Position numbers and translations under genes: made by a program. The notes under the pieces were generated by a model. It did no database searches and was not told the origin of the DNA. It saw nothing but the letters and a program-made list of their open reading frames with translations. From Clytia hemisphaerica (Eukaryota; Cnidaria; Hydrozoa; Leptothecata; Clytiidae), in the NCBI GenBank assembly GCA_902728285.1, contig CACVBU010000492.1, forward strand, positions 1,120,787 to 1,184,786: a stretch of 64,000 nt of DNA. Reading direction: 5' to 3'. Positions 18,741-30,779 of the stretch are shown piece after piece (the first letter of the stretch is position 1; each line of letters starts with the position of its first letter).

Positions 18741-19534
18741 TCCCGGGAACCCATTTTGCCCTCGTACCCCCCCCCCCCCCCCCCCCCGTTCACACCATTT
18801 CCAACCGTAAAGAGTATTATCCAGATTATCTAACGAGTAACGAGCTCACTAATAACTTATTTCATTTAAAAAGTTAACAGGATTAAAAAATTCCAAGTTT
18901 TGTATTTTTTTGCGTTTATTTATAGTTATTTATATACAGTTGATTGAACTCATGTGCAAATACATAAACTCTTTACTACATACATTACCCATCGAAAAGG
19001 GTCATCTTTTTTAGAGTCTGGATCGCGTCGTCAATCTCATTTTGTGTGATGGGGGTGGATAGACAAAATGTCGAGTTTGTCAATTGTTTGTCAGCTTCAA
19101 AAATTCAAAAAGTTCGAAAATCCGAATTGTTCGAATTACATGATTAAAATTTCTTGATGGGGGGCGGAACGGAAAAAAAGTTCGAAAATTCGATTTACAT
19201 GATTTTTCATAGTAATGATGGGTTCGAATTATAGGAGTTCTCTTGTAAAGGTCTAAGGTTTCCAAGGTAAATTCTGAGGGGACCACAGAATCTGTTCGAA
19301 TTAAGTGAGTTTTCGAATTATAGGAGTTCGAATTACATGAGTTCAACTGTATATAACTATAAATAAACGCAAAAAAATACAAAACTTGGAATTTTTTAAT
19401 CCTGTTAACTTTTTAAATGAAATAAGTTATTAGTGAGCTCGTTAACTCGTTAGATAATCTGGATAATACTCTTTACGGTTGCAAATGGTGTGAACGGGGG
19501 GGGGGGGGTACGAGGGCAAAATGGGTTCCCGGGA
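18741..19534. mobile_element. Foldback element, ~0.8 kb, ~200-bp arms
   Basis: The left arm 18741-18950 and right arm 19335-19534 are inverted copies: TCCCGGGAACCCATTTTGCC, a C-run (G-run on the right), CCGTAAAGAGTATTATCCAG and AAAATTCCAAGTTTTGTATT occur in both. The centre carries ATTCGAA-rich DNA with CAGTTGAACTCATGTAATTC, a pogo-like terminus, so a pogo-type MITE may form its core. There is no coding capacity. Confidence 0.88.
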
Positions 19535-19964
19535 ATGGGTTACGGGGATGCGCCGCTGGTCAGATAGCCTGGAGATCCCCAAAATACTTAGAGAAAATCA
19601 GTCCTTCGTAGGGTACTATGTACCAGATTATATCTCATGTTTATCGCTTCGTAGTACACTATGTCTCTGTGTGCACTCTACGGCAATGAATTTTGAAACT
19701 AGCCGTAGGCGTAGGGTGCCTTTTTTGGATAATTTGGGGAAAAAGTAGAAAATTTGAGAAAATTTTGGAATTTCAGTTCCATTGAGGGTCACTTTTTTCG
19801 CAAATTTCGGCAAAATTTTTGAAAAAACGAGTCCCACCACAGGGTCCATTTTTCGAACCTCAGCGGAGCACCCCCATCGGTCGGGGCGCAAGGAGTCCCC
19901 CCCCCCCCGGATGATGAAATTTCGATCCCTGACTGACTAGGAATTTCCCCGATAACATATTAGT

Positions 19965-20592
19965 AGTAAAAACAAGAACTGAAATCCGTAAATCAAAAGA
20001 AATTTTTCAACCACCAGATCCAGTACAACCTTCTACTATCTGGATGACTTGCAGTCATGGTTTTACATGGTTCTGGTGCGTAAAGCGGCAAACAAAATCT
20101 TTAAAAAAAAATTCAAAATGGATGGCGGAAGTGGAACAAAATACAAATCTCAAATCTCAAACAAGATGTTGGGAATGTGAAGCTGATTGCATAGGGTGTG
20201 ACTAGCTGGTTTAGTTCTGGTAATTTTAGTTCATATTTTTTTTGCTTTGTTTGGACATCCCATTTGGGATACTCCTTTAGTAGGCGAACTCAACGATCTT
20301 TTGCATAAAGTATCATCTATCTTTGCTTAGTGGTCAGAGAGATAATCCTTTTTCAATCAATGATTCAAGCTTTCATATCATTCCTGTCTCTAAAAAGAAG
20401 GGTGTCAGATTTAGACAAGGGATGTCGATATTAGACCATAACGGTACAGGACTCATCCAGTCATCAGTCCGTCACAAAGAACGCTTCAAAACACCAGTCT
20501 TTTTCGAGTTTTTGTCTCGATCGTTTACCAAAACGCTTCAATCTCGCGTAGGCTTAGGGGTCAAGACTAAAACCCCCGAGACATTTGCCTGA
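19965..20592 (+). pseudogene. Coding-like but broken stretch, unassigned
   Basis: Frame-shifted open segments follow one another. About 19970-20203 reads SKEIFQPPDPVQPSTIWMTC, ending CWECEADCIGCD. A short segment then reads FGHPIWDTPLVGELNDLLHK, and 20323-20592 reads on through KKKGVRFRQGMSILDHNGTG. The Trp/Cys-rich first part and stop-separated frames suggest a decayed mobile-element gene. A short stretch (GATATTAGAC with flanking similarity) resembles the exon at 16212. No family is identified. Confidence 0.25.
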
Positions 20593-21154
20593 CCAACAAA
20601 AAATCATCAAAATCAATTTTGTTAATTGTCAGAATGGTTTACTCACTGGTCACTGGAAATACACAACTTTATGAAGTTTATTCCCCACTTACCCCTGAAT
20701 TGTTTTAGTAGGCACACACATCAAACTTTCAAAACACGCTAACTGAAAGCAGAAATATTAAAACCCTCGTTTTGATATACAAGGTCAAGAGGTCAAGCGA
20801 AACATGTTAGTAAAAGCCGCTGTACATCAGGGGGTTCAGATCAATGTTTTGGCTGTTCTATTCCTAGGTACTAGGAGAATAATTTACTGTCAGCCAAATA
20901 AGCAGCTTGGTAATCCCTGTGTTTTGCTTTGATACAATTAAGCTCTCACATTCCTTTTAACTCCCCCTGACAAATGACAATTAGGCTAGGCTAAACTTTA
21001 CCTCTTTCTCTTTTCTATTCCAACAATGAAATGCTTACATAATGGACACATAGTCTGGCTGACTTTTAAAATAAAAGAGGTCAACCTTGAAAAAATTTCC
21101 GCACTAGGTTTCTTGGTACCATTAGAAGTGCAATTTAATTAGATTAACATACTC
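20593..21154. other. Nothing recognised
   Basis: AT-rich DNA without a clear repeat partner in the window or credible coding stretch. Confidence 0.5.
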
Positions 21155-22145
21155 AAAGCCCCACAATGATAGGGACCGCGAAAGACGGGAGTAAAATGGT
21201 TGGAATCGACCAAAATGTTGTTTTTAGGTTTTAGACCACCTATAACCATGGGATAAGTTTTAGAAGCATTCTTATCATTAAATAAATGTCCTGTAAAAGT
21301 TTGGTGGCCATAACTTTATTTTTTATGAAAATATGAGCAATTTTGTAAAATTTTGAATGGCAGACGACCTACCAACAGAAAATTGGATTTAGACAGGTGA
21401 GCGCGTCCTCAAACCCCCATGATGTTATACATTTTTGGAACTGGAAGAGATCAGCGCTGTTTGTTTTTTTTGTCTCATTGACCCAATCAAATCCTACAAA
21501 AAATTATTCAGTTTTTTTTCTGGGAAAAAGCCACTTTTGAGGGCTTTAGCTGTCCTCCCCCCGGCATTAAGACAAAGATAATATGAAATTTCAACCTTTT
21601 TTACATATTCTTTGTTAATAAAAATTAACATTTTCAACCGCGCTCTGCTGTCTTTTTTGGCTCAAAGTTTATTGGTATTCGAGAAATTCTACAGAATTGT
21701 CGAGCGCGTGTTTGTTTACAATTCGAAAGTTCAAAGTCCACGGAGAGTGACAATCTGCCAGCTCTCCGGCATACAGGATATTTTCGATTCATTCGTACGG
21801 CAAACGAGAATTTTGAAAAAAAAAATTGATAAAAAATTAAAACTTTGTCTTGAGAACCTTCGTGCCAAGTTTCAATGTTATAGCATTAATAGAAGTAAAG
21901 TTATTGCAAAAAATGTATTTTTCGACATAACCCCCGGATTTTCACTTTTAAACCTATTTAACCATGATTTTTACAAAAATCCTCGAAAATCGTTCCATAA
22001 AAAGGGTCATTTTCAGGAGATAGAAAATTTCATATCTCGAGAACGGCTTGGCCGATTTTGATGAATGACCCCTCATTTTTTTTCTTTTTTGATGCTCTTT
22101 CCAAAATTTGAAAAAATCATTGCGGTCCCTAACAATGAGGCCCTT
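21155..22145. mobile_element. Possible ~1-kb inverted-repeat element
   Basis: AAAGCCCCACAATGATAGGG followed by ACCGC at the left is matched on the other strand at the right by AAAGGGCCTCATTGTTAGGG followed by ACCGC. The interior contains a 149-codon ORF (21612-22061) rich in Phe/Lys/Asn with no recognisable domain, so the element is scored as non-coding. Confidence 0.5.
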
Positions 22146-22613
22146 TGCCTTGGGCAAAAAAAATTATGAAATCAAACCTGAGGGGTACTTTTTTGCCCAA
22201 AATGCCCGGAATTCAAATTTTTCGTAACAAAGTGGACCTATTACGTCATGAACTTTTAAGGCCTAAAAAACTCCTTCATGATTAAATCTTAATTAGAATT
22301 TATGAGTTGCATTAAAATAAGAGCTTCTAAAAATATTAAAAATCTGTTTTTTTGGGGAAAACGGCCCATAAAAATCGGAAGATCAGGGAAACTGCTTCGA
22401 AAACCTCAGAAAATATGAAATTGAAAATATGACAAACTAACGCTTATCAATAACATGACAGGTTGACAAATCTAGTTCTAAAATTCTGAAAGTTTCTGAA
22501 AGCCAAAAAAACGGCATAAGATTCTAATTCTTCAGGGAAATCGGATAATCGGGAAAATGTTACAAAACTGAACTTTATTTTTAGAATTTTACAGAAGTAT
22601 TTCAGAAAGTGTT

Positions 22614-23022
22614 AAGGTCGTGATAGACGATAACATTTTTATGTAAAATTTGCTAACATTTCTAAAAATAGAAGATTTCAAAAATGTGCTCAAGAAATGT
22701 TAACATATGTTACACGCAAACATTTTGTGCATAACATTTGATTTTTTTTATTAAAAAAGAGAGAAAAATCAGCGAAAAAACATGTGCGCACTTGAAGTAT
22801 CCTTTTAAATTCCCTTTAAATGGCGGCATCCTTTGATTCAAAATGTTATTCATGAGAGCAAATCATTTTTTTTTTTTTTGCTATCTGCGCGTAACATTCG
22901 TTAACATTTGAATGTTTCTGAATGTTAATCGATGTTACACGGTAACATTTTGTACAACATTTGCTATTTTTAGAAAATGTTACACAAAAATGTTACCGAA
23001 TGTTATCGTCTAACAAGACCTT
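22614..23022. mobile_element. Foldback MITE, ~410 bp, AACATTTTTGT motif
   Basis: The left terminus AAGGTCGTGATAGACGATAA is inverted at the right as AAGGTCTTGTTAGACGATAA, and both continue into CATTTTTRTGTAA. TGTTAACAT-type palindromes recur inside (GCTAACATTTCTAAAAATAG and its inverse near 22960). Confidence 0.85.
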
Positions 23023-23399
23023 TAGATATAAAATGGTCACAACTTTTTATTGAAATCCAGCAAACTCTGCAATAACGAAAGTGGTCCCTTCTTCTCAGTT
23101 GAGTTGCTTAATTCACTCAACATCGGAAAGTTCTTTTTTAAATTTCAACCAATGAGATTGCCATGTATGATGAAGGATTAATGACTGGCCCTACTTTTTG
23201 GCGCTAATGACTTTTCAGCCCCTTGGATAACAAGGAGTCATTTAACTTTATTTGTTTCAATCGTTGATTCTAAGGGATGGATTTTTTCTTATAGTCTTTA
23301 GTTCTCAAACGAAAGCGGGAATTTGAAGCGAGTGTTATTTTTTCAAAGAATCCTTTCTGATTGGATGAAAGCCCTTCCCTTGCCAAAATATTGACTAGA

Positions 23400-24465
23400 A
23401 AAGTATAATTTCAGTATACAGAAAGTGTGCACTCATACTTTTGCTCAAATTTAATAAGGATTAAAAAGTATACTCTAAAAATCCAAATCAAAATCAAACC
23501 ATCACTCAAATTAACAAAATTTGTACTGCATTTATACTGCAATCAGAAAGTATAAGAAAAGTATAATGTTTTTATACTTAACTGTACTTGTTTTTGAAAA
23601 AAAATGATAGAAAGAAAAATTATTAGGTGAATTAAATCAAAAAGTATACTTTAAGTATACTGCCCGTTCTTGGAGAGGGAAAGTTCTTTTGTTTTGAAAT
23701 CATTTTTCCTTTGTTAATTTTCATGCATGAACGGTTTTTCTTAAAAGGAGTGAATTTCATAAAAACTTTGAAACACATGAAAAAATTCTCTCATAACATC
23801 AGAACTAAATGTGGTGTGGAGTTGTTAGAGAAATTTGTTTTTGACCATTTTTTGAACAGTTGAAATTTTAAGCATTTATAAATTTGAAGATGAAGAAGGG
23901 TTTGCTAATGATAAGCAAGTTTAAAGGATGATGTGCAGCGACCTTGCTTATGTAAGTATATGGGTTACCTGTATATTATTCAAAACTAATGGTTCACTAT
24001 ATAATGTATAATAAATCTTGTTTGTGATTATACTAGTCTGACAGCATGATGAGTTAAGGTAGTTTTTAAGTTAAACCTACTGTAGTGTGAGTGGATACGG
24101 ATTTTCTTTATCTACTAAAGAGCTTTTAAGAATATTAACTTTCAATGTTACTTTACTGTTAATTTCAATGTTTACAGATTTAATAGGAGTGTTAAGTTTT
24201 AAAATGTCTTAAAATTCATAAGCTTAGGCATGAACTTTTCAAGTTTCATTGAAGAATATGTGTTTTGAGTGGCTAAAATACTAGCGATTTCCATGAAAGT
24301 CTACTTTATTTATACTTTTTTGCAGTATATATGAAGTATATTTCCATGCAGTATAATTAAAGTATATGGAATATTGTTCCAAAAATTTAGTACTTTAAAG
24401 TATACTTCCTTTAAACATCAAAATATATACTGAAAGTATACTTTTAGTACTTCTGAAAGTGTGAG
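23400..24465. repeat. AGTATAC-rich repeat region
   Basis: AAAGTATACTTTAAGTATAC-type palindromes occur at both ends (23400-23665 and 24296-24450), with CAGAAAGTGTGCACTC near the left end and CTGAAAGTGTGAGAGCC near the right. The spacing suggests one ~1-kb element with subterminal palindrome clusters. There is no coding frame. Confidence 0.5.
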
Positions 24466-24511
24466 AGCCACTATGTTCTGAAAGCATCTTTCGTCTGCAC
24501 AGACTTGTTAA

Positions 24512-24766
24512 AAGCAAACTAACTTTTTTAAAGCTTCCCTATGTCAGAAACTCGTTCTTCGAAATCGACCTCAACGTAAGCACAATCTCGAATTAAAGAG
24601 GAATATCGCTGAAGACAGCATTAGAGGATACCAAACGAATTCACTTTACTATAGGAGCATTGATACTTGGAACGGTTTGGCAACCAATGTTGTAAATGCA
24701 CCGTCCGTTGGGAAATTCAAACTAGAATTGACAAACGAATGGAATGATAAGATCTATAAATTGTAA
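24512..24766 (+). pseudogene. 3' end of a LINE-type reverse transcriptase ORF
   Basis: An open frame of 84 codons with no start codon reads NRPQRKHNLELKRNIAEDSI, then YYRSIDTWNGLATNVVNAPS, and ends FKLELTNEWNDKIYKL before TAA. The motif (aromatic)-x-R-x-x-x-x-W-N-x-L-x-x-x-V-V-x-A-x-S-x-x-x-F-K is the standard C-terminus of non-LTR endonuclease/reverse transcriptase proteins. It is cut off 5', as most LINE copies are. No catalytic domain is present. Confidence 0.75.
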
Positions 24767-26599
24767 AGATGTAAGATTGTTTCATAGAGGTCAATAGACC
24801 TGAGAAATACACTTCTATAAATTAATTAATTTAAATGATCATAGGTCCATAAGATCACAAAAACGAGTGGTGAGAAAAATTTTGACCATTTGGCTGGTCC
24901 CCATGTGACTTCATCACTTTTGCTTGGGCTTGAAATAGAAAGTCAAAATTAGAAGCTCATATATGGCTCAAATGAAAGATATTTATCCAAGGGTTCCAAA
25001 AAATATCACAACATACTGACAATCAATATTTGAGAAGCTAGAAAGGAAAATAGCTTAAAAAATGACGTCATTGATGACGTTATTGAAAATCAAAAAATCG
25101 TCAAAATCGAAAATTTTTTGTTTCATTTGAAAGAGGACCATCTAGTGAACAAAAAATATCACTACAAAAAAATCTAGATTTCTCCTTTATAAGCCCCTGT
25201 CAGCAAATTTGTAATTCATTGAATTTGCCTGGCCACCCCCAGGAATCTTTAAAAAGCTTGAGAGTCAAGTCAAACGCATTTCACAGAATAATTTCCTATC
25301 AAGTGAAATTCAAGGTTTTTCGTAGTAATATATTTTGTTCCTCTTTCAAATGAAACAAAAATTTTATAAGTCTGTGCAAACGAAGAACATTGTAGCTCTC
25401 ACTACAACCTCTGTTCTAACATACTCCTAACCCTTAAAGGTGCGCCTATGGCCTATGCGCGTACTATACGTGCGCTATACGCACTTGCTGCTAGGGTAGC
25501 ATTTAGTGGCTTTTGTATATATTTGACCTGCAAACCATTTCAATCTTCCTTGAGTGTTGCCAGAATAATTTCAACACTAAACATTTTTTGAGATTTTAGC
25601 CTGAGAAAGTTAGAATTAACTCTAAATATGCATATGGTATGTGGTTGATGCAAGGGGTGCTAATTTTGGTAGATTGTTTCATATTTCCCATATTCAAAGT
25701 ACAAACCGTGGAAACTTATTCTTTCTTACTCACACAAGAAAATAATCTGTTATAATACATTAAACCATCTTCCAAGAGCATTATGTTACATCTTCAAAGA
25801 GCAACACAATGAATGTTGTGTTATTGAGGCCCCGCAGATTACGACATACCATAATTCAATTATTGGTATAGTTTCACTAATTAAAAGTTTGTAATATTCA
25901 AGTTAACATTTTTTCTTTCTAATCTTTGTCAAGAAATGCATGCAGAAAAGCCTTCCATTTGTAAAAAATGATGCCCTAACATGATAAACCTTTTTTGTGA
26001 AAGGATAAATGAACCAGGAAAACTGTGGCATTTTTTTATTCAAAAAAAGATTATATTTTTTCTATGTTTATCAAAAGTTGCTCTGCTTTCTGGCCTTTGT
26101 TCTTGATTTCATTTTACGGTTATTTCCAACCCAAATCCCCCTGCTTAATCCAAGAATCAGCATCCTCAAGTTAAAAGTAAATGATATATAAAAAAATTTG
26201 CCAACAAATATTTTGAAAAAAAAGGGACATGGACTAGTAGAGGGCATGTCATTGTTGAATACTCCAGATATATTACTTGCCTTGTAAACAAAATTCCAAA
26301 CTTTTTGCATTAATTTGTTACTCAGAAATAAGTTCTAAATTGTTAGTATTATTGAATTTGCCACGAAAATGATAACCTTTTTATAGTGCTTTGAAATATC
26401 AGATATCTGGAATAGCTCTCTCCTAATGTTACATTTTATGTCTGCTATCAGATTTTTTATTTAAAATATGGATCTTAATATCGTCGACTAACAGTCCAAT
26501 CTAAAAATTAGTGCCTTAAAAAATCGATAGTCCTACTGATATTACCTTTGTGTTATTCTGCTTTCCCTATTGATATTGTCTCCTTACCTGAAGGGGATT
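24767..26599. other. Long non-coding stretch
   Basis: AT-rich DNA. Small palindromic features are visible (TGACGTCATTGATGACG near 25063; CGCGTACTATACGTGCGC near 25458), but there is no gene or well-bounded element. Short Phe/Lys-rich ORFs look like chance. Confidence 0.5.
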
Positions 26600-27107
26600 A
26601 AATTTCGGTTGGCAAACGATATAATCCACCAGGATGCATCCTCTCTTATTTTCCTATCCTCTATTCTGATTTTCTGACTTTCTCCAGTGTTTCTAAACTG
26701 TTTTCTAAGTATTTTTCTCAAATTTGCCCGTACCGGTGAAATAAGTCTAGACCCCGGCTCAAACCTCCAAATGCAAGCAACCTTGGTTTGCAAACCTAAT
26801 GCCTAACCGCTTGCGCCAACGAAACACGGCATAAAACTGTCATTCACAAATACTTATAGCGTGTAATTTACAGACCTTTATTAAGAAAGCTCCCAACCCT
26901 ACCAGTGCCCCTACAAGGATCCCTACGGGATCCTAAGTTGGGTCTCAGGGTACGGATGCCCCCAAGAAGGCCTTCAGCCTTATATTGTGATTCTCGAGCT
27001 CCAACCCTAACCCTAACTGATAATAACCGAACCCCTGTCTACGTCCGCAGATTGAAAATTTTCACTTGCATGCTGGTGGATGATATCGTCTGCCAACCTT
27101 AAATTTC
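26600..27107. mobile_element. ~0.5-kb inverted-repeat element with tRNA-like core, upstream of CEP44
   Basis: Left GGTTGGCAAACGATATAATC (from 26608) followed by CACCAG is inverted at the right as GGTTGGCAGACGATATCATC followed by CACCAG (27066-27098). Inside, on the minus strand, an A-box-like TGGCGCAAGCGGTTAGGC and a B-box-like GGTTTGAGCC suggest an old tRNA-derived part. A palindrome AGGATCCCTACGGGATCCT lies near 26917. Confidence 0.6.
26752..26822 (-). repeat. tRNA-like region (A and B boxes), minus strand
   Basis: TGGCGCAAGCGGTTAGGC (A box) precedes GGTTTGAGCCGGGG (degenerate B box) by ~40 bp. The B box has T for C at the fourth core position, so this is likely a SINE relic, not a working tRNA gene. 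Confidence 0.45.
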
Positions 27108-27341
27108 GTGTGCATTAATTTTTAGTGTAAATTTTGGCGATTTCCTCACTAAGGATTGAAATTTGAATTTTGGCCAAATAACCTACACTAGGAAAATTGA
27201 AGAAATTGGGTGAAAAAGACTGCTTTGCGAAATTTTGTCCACAGGAAAGTTTAAAATTCTCAATTTTGTGAAAAAAGTCCACACAAACATTAATCCACTT
27301 ATTAATTTTCTTTTCCAGGACAAAGAATTGTAATAAGTGAC

Positions 27342-28745
27342 ATGACAACTGGAGATGTGAAAAACAATTTACGAAAACTTAAGACAGAGTTACGCTTGAT
27401 AAAGTATAAAGAGGAAATACCATGGCAACAAATCAATGTTGGATTAACTGAACCTTTATTACCAATATTGCATTATGTCTTTGGTGATTATTCATGTGAA
27501 TTCACCTCTTATTTAGGTGCAAAAGGATATGACTTCTTTTGTAAAAGCGATTTACGATTTATCGAAATAGTGTTTAAGATACTGGTAACAGAATTTAATT
27601 TGAAGCCAATGTTAACAAAACAACAATTCTTTGCTGTAGGCTTTGCTGAGATCAAGGTTATATTTGTGACAAAAATAATATCACTTTGTCGAACAAAAAA
27701 TATGGCTATTTTAGCGAAGTTGAAAAAACCGCGAAAACAGGTTCAAGTGAAACAATCAATATCTTTGGACTGTATTGCACAGAGAGAAAATACCTCTAAA
27801 GTTGATTTTCACATTGAACCAAATGAATGTGAAATACCAATTAAAATTATAAAAGATCCTACCATTCAAGGAAAATGTACTCCAAATGACGTATTAGATC
27901 TTACAACCGTTGATCAAATTTCCGACGATGAGGTTAACAACTTGGTCAACACCGGCTATGATTCTATCAGCACTGTTAGAGATGTTCTTGACTTAAGTGA
28001 AATTAATGGTGATGATAATATTGAAAAATTAATCGATGATGAAAGTCGGTTATTTATTGATAACAATGAAGACATTTGTGGGAATAATTTACCTCGATTC
28101 ACTGTATTGAAAAATGCTTTACCTGAAGTTAGATTGGTTGAGGAAAGCATTGTTAATGAGCTTGATGGTGAAGCTAAAGTGAAAAACATGAACGAGATCA
28201 CTCTTGAGAGTTGTACTCAATGTATAAACAATACAAAGAAAATGAGTGTTATGGAAAATCGTATTTCTTCGCTTGAAAAGAAATTTACAGCATCAGTTAA
28301 ATTGAATAACGAGTTATCTGCAAAAATAATTTTGCTAGAAACTAAAGTGAATTTATTGGAGTCGTCTTCAAGTAAGAGAGCAGAGGAGAAAGATGAATTT
28401 GTGGATTCTACTTCAATGATAAGTGATGAGAAACAGATTACACAACCAACGCTTTATTCGCCATTGAAATATTCAGATGATGATACCATTATGAAAGGAT
28501 TTCGCCCCATTACAATGAAGGATGTCCGAGCAGCACATGGGATTAATTCCGGACAGGTCGATGGTAAAGAGAACCACCCACGTGTTGTTGTGGATCCAGC
28601 AACTGAATTGAAATGTATCTCTACTTCATCGAATAGGAATGTTTCTTTTGATTCGAAAACTAAAGAAACTATTTTTAATGTGGAGAAATATTTTCAAGAT
28701 GCTGACCAATTATTATCGGCTCGATCGAGCGTGGAAAGATTTTGA
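27342..28745 (+). CDS. CEP44: Centrosomal protein CEP44, single coding exon
   Basis: CEP44 is a centriole/spindle-pole protein that binds microtubules and helps convert centrioles to centrosomes. The 467-aa product begins MTTGDVKNNLRKLKTELRLI, and residues ~1-125 carry the conserved N-terminal CEP44 domain (DLRFIEIVFKIL, PMLTKQQFFAVGFAEIKV), alignable by eye with animal CEP44. Residues ~130-290 are acidic and probably disordered. A coiled coil spans ~298-345 (MSVMENRISSLEKKFTASVK), and the tail is low-complexity. The family is ~390 aa in vertebrates. The start is supported by the domain beginning at residue 1. A splice-acceptor-like TTTTCTTTTCCAG (ends 27319) lies 22 bp upstream, so a 5' UTR intron is likely. 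An intronless CDS is unusual for the family: it could be a processed copy that replaced or accompanies the ancestral gene. Confidence 0.88.
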   Translation: MTTGDVKNNLRKLKTELRLIKYKEEIPWQQINVGLTEPLLPILHYVFGDYSCEFTSYLGAKGYDFFCKSDLRFIEIVFKILVTEFNLKPMLTKQQFFAVGFAEIKVIFVTKIISLCRTKNMAILAKLKKPRKQVQVKQSISLDCIAQRENTSKVDFHIEPNECEIPIKIIKDPTIQGKCTPNDVLDLTTVDQISDDEVNNLVNTGYDSISTVRDVLDLSEINGDDNIEKLIDDESRLFIDNNEDICGNNLPRFTVLKNALPEVRLVEESIVNELDGEAKVKNMNEITLESCTQCINNTKKMSVMENRISSLEKKFTASVKLNNELSAKIILLETKVNLLESSSSKRAEEKDEFVDSTSMISDEKQITQPTLYSPLKYSDDDTIMKGFRPITMKDVRAAHGINSGQVDGKENHPRVVVDPATELKCISTSSNRNVSFDSKTKETIFNVEKYFQDADQLLSARSSVERF

Positions 28746-30132
28746 AACCATGTTTATTATCAATATTGTTTTTAATGATACAAAGATATATTTATTTGAG
28801 ACAAAAAGATTTAGCAATTGGATAAATGAAAAATTGTAGCTGTGGCAGTTTCAAAATGAAAAATTATATTTCTCCATTCCTATTTAATTTTTTCTGGAAA
28901 GGTCCAAAATTTTGTTAAAATTATGTTAATATGTAATTGACTAGCCGTCCCGGCGTCGTCCGAGACGACTTCTTACTCCTTTTAATACGCTCGCTTTTCT
29001 ATTTTTCAGAAACTTGTAGGGATTCGTATACAAATGTACTTATTTTGCGAGAAGAAATGTTCTTAAATATAGGCCTTTTTCGTATTTGATAATTGATGTT
29101 TAAAATTGTTAAGGGGACAGACACTAAAATTAATGCACATTAAAAAATATGGTGAAAGTATTTTTAGTTGAATTTTGATTTTTCTTCTCCTTATTAAATT
29201 GTATAAATTTGTCATAATTTCTTTTGTTGAAAACCTTCAAACAATAATGTTCTTGACTCGCTAAAAATAATGCTCATGCAAATATTGGTGAAAATTGAGT
29301 TAAAAATTTCTCGCGAGAAATCGGTCATACTTTAAACGTGCTTTTTTTGGGTTTTTTGGGAGAGGAAAGACTATTATTTTCCTCACGCAAGGATGAAGAT
29401 AAAAAACAAATAGAAATTCAAATTCAGTATTAGAGGTACTTGGCAACACCGATCACTCCAAAGACCACAGTGCTTTACGGTGGAATATAAAGAGTGCCTT
29501 TTTCAATACCTCTTAACAGAGTCAACAATTATTTAACAATTAAACTCAATGCGTAAGTAAAAGCGTTTTCATTTTGCTATCTCAATAGAACAAAAAATAG
29601 CAAACATTGATTAAAAAAATTTCATAATTGAATTGGGAATAAGTCATCAACTTTTCTCATATTGTCAAGTCCATTAAATTGAAATGTTTTTATCAGAGTA
29701 TCAATTAGAAGGGAAATGTCATCGGAGCTTTATTAATCTCAAGGGTAATCATAAATATGATGTCTTTTTGAAAACTCAAATTTTATCTTCGACGTATTCC
29801 CATGTGAATCAAAATTATTTCATAACCGACATAAACTTTTTTTTAAAAAACTATAAATTATGCTGATAGTGCTATTGCACAGTCACTTGTGTTTCTCCAT
29901 CAAGGAGAAATGTGCTCTCTTGAATGGAAGTGCACTTGGCGAATAGAATTGAATATACAATCAAAAAGGCGCGAAAAAAAATGCCGTGTATTTAAAAATC
30001 GCTAGCGAAAAAGCCTCATGCGAGAATGGGAGAGTTCCGATTTAAGCGTATTATATGTAATTGATGTTTCGTAATATTTCTAAATCATTTATACAAAACT
30101 TAAATTTTCACTGCAAGGTTCTCTATTTTCAA
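28746..30132. other. Downstream of CEP44; nothing recognised
   Basis: AT-rich sequence that includes the presumed CEP44 3' UTR. A 60-codon ORF (29684-29866) has no recognisable feature. No repeats with a partner in the window were found. Confidence 0.5.
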
Positions 30133-30487
30133 TACACGCTTTTTTTTATTGTAAGAATGATGTAAATCCATTTCATCGTGGATATTTTTAACCTTTTTGG
30201 GAAAATCATCCTAAAATATTCTAACCGCACTCTAAGGTTAGGATCCTAATTCAGACTATATTTAACATTTAGTACATACGTCTCAAGCATAAAATGGCAT
30301 TTTAGTGAAAGGATCGTGAGCTTTTCTTGGGGGTAATTGACAATTTTTAATTGAAAAAGCTCTAAAAATGGCACTCTTAGCTTGAGTAGCAAAATTCCAT
30401 GATGGTGATATTCTTAGCATATTCTCAATTTTTCGGCTATTTTCATCATGGACATTCTTATAAAGTGTATTCTTATAAAAGCGTGTA
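30133..30487. mobile_element. MITE of the TACACG...TTATAAG family, 355 bp
   Basis: It starts TACACGCTTTTTTTTATTGT and ends with TTCTTATAAAAGCGTGTA, its inverted partner. The same termini bound 34622-34775, and similar single ends occur near 40232-40284, 52246, 57137, 60295 and 63957, so the family is abundant here. Confidence 0.75.
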
Positions 30488-30517
30488 CACTTTGTCTTCA
30501 TGTGTGAAATGAGATCA

Positions 30518-30562
30518 AAACAAAATTAGTTCCCGCCAAAAAAGGTTCCCTTAAGGTATAAA
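30518..30562. repeat. Fragment of the CCTTAAGGGAAC foldback family
   Basis: AATTAGTTCCCGCCAAAA and GGTTCCCTTAAGGTA match the right end of the foldbacks at 49370-49721 and 55523-55874; the left end is missing. Confidence 0.65.
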
Positions 30563-30779
30563 TAAACCAGCTGCGCTGGAAGGTCAGCCTAAATTGCTTA
30601 ATATGATTAGAAAGATATGTTGTTAAAAATTGATATGATTTACTAAAACGAGAGTAAAAAAATCAATAATTATTCGTCTCTTAATTAGGATAGATATTTA
30701 GATAAAAAAAAATTAGATATACAGATGAACAGCAACAAATGGCTACATCAACAACAGATTCAAGAAAATAAAAATCCTT

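Noticed and set aside
21612-22061. 149-codon plus-strand ORF
   Set aside because: Phe/Lys/Asn-rich, no domain, inside an inverted-repeat element; expected by chance in AT-rich DNA of this length.
26999-27020. CCCTAACCCTAAC, telomere-like
   Set aside because: Barely two units in a longer GC-richer stretch; not a telomeric tract.
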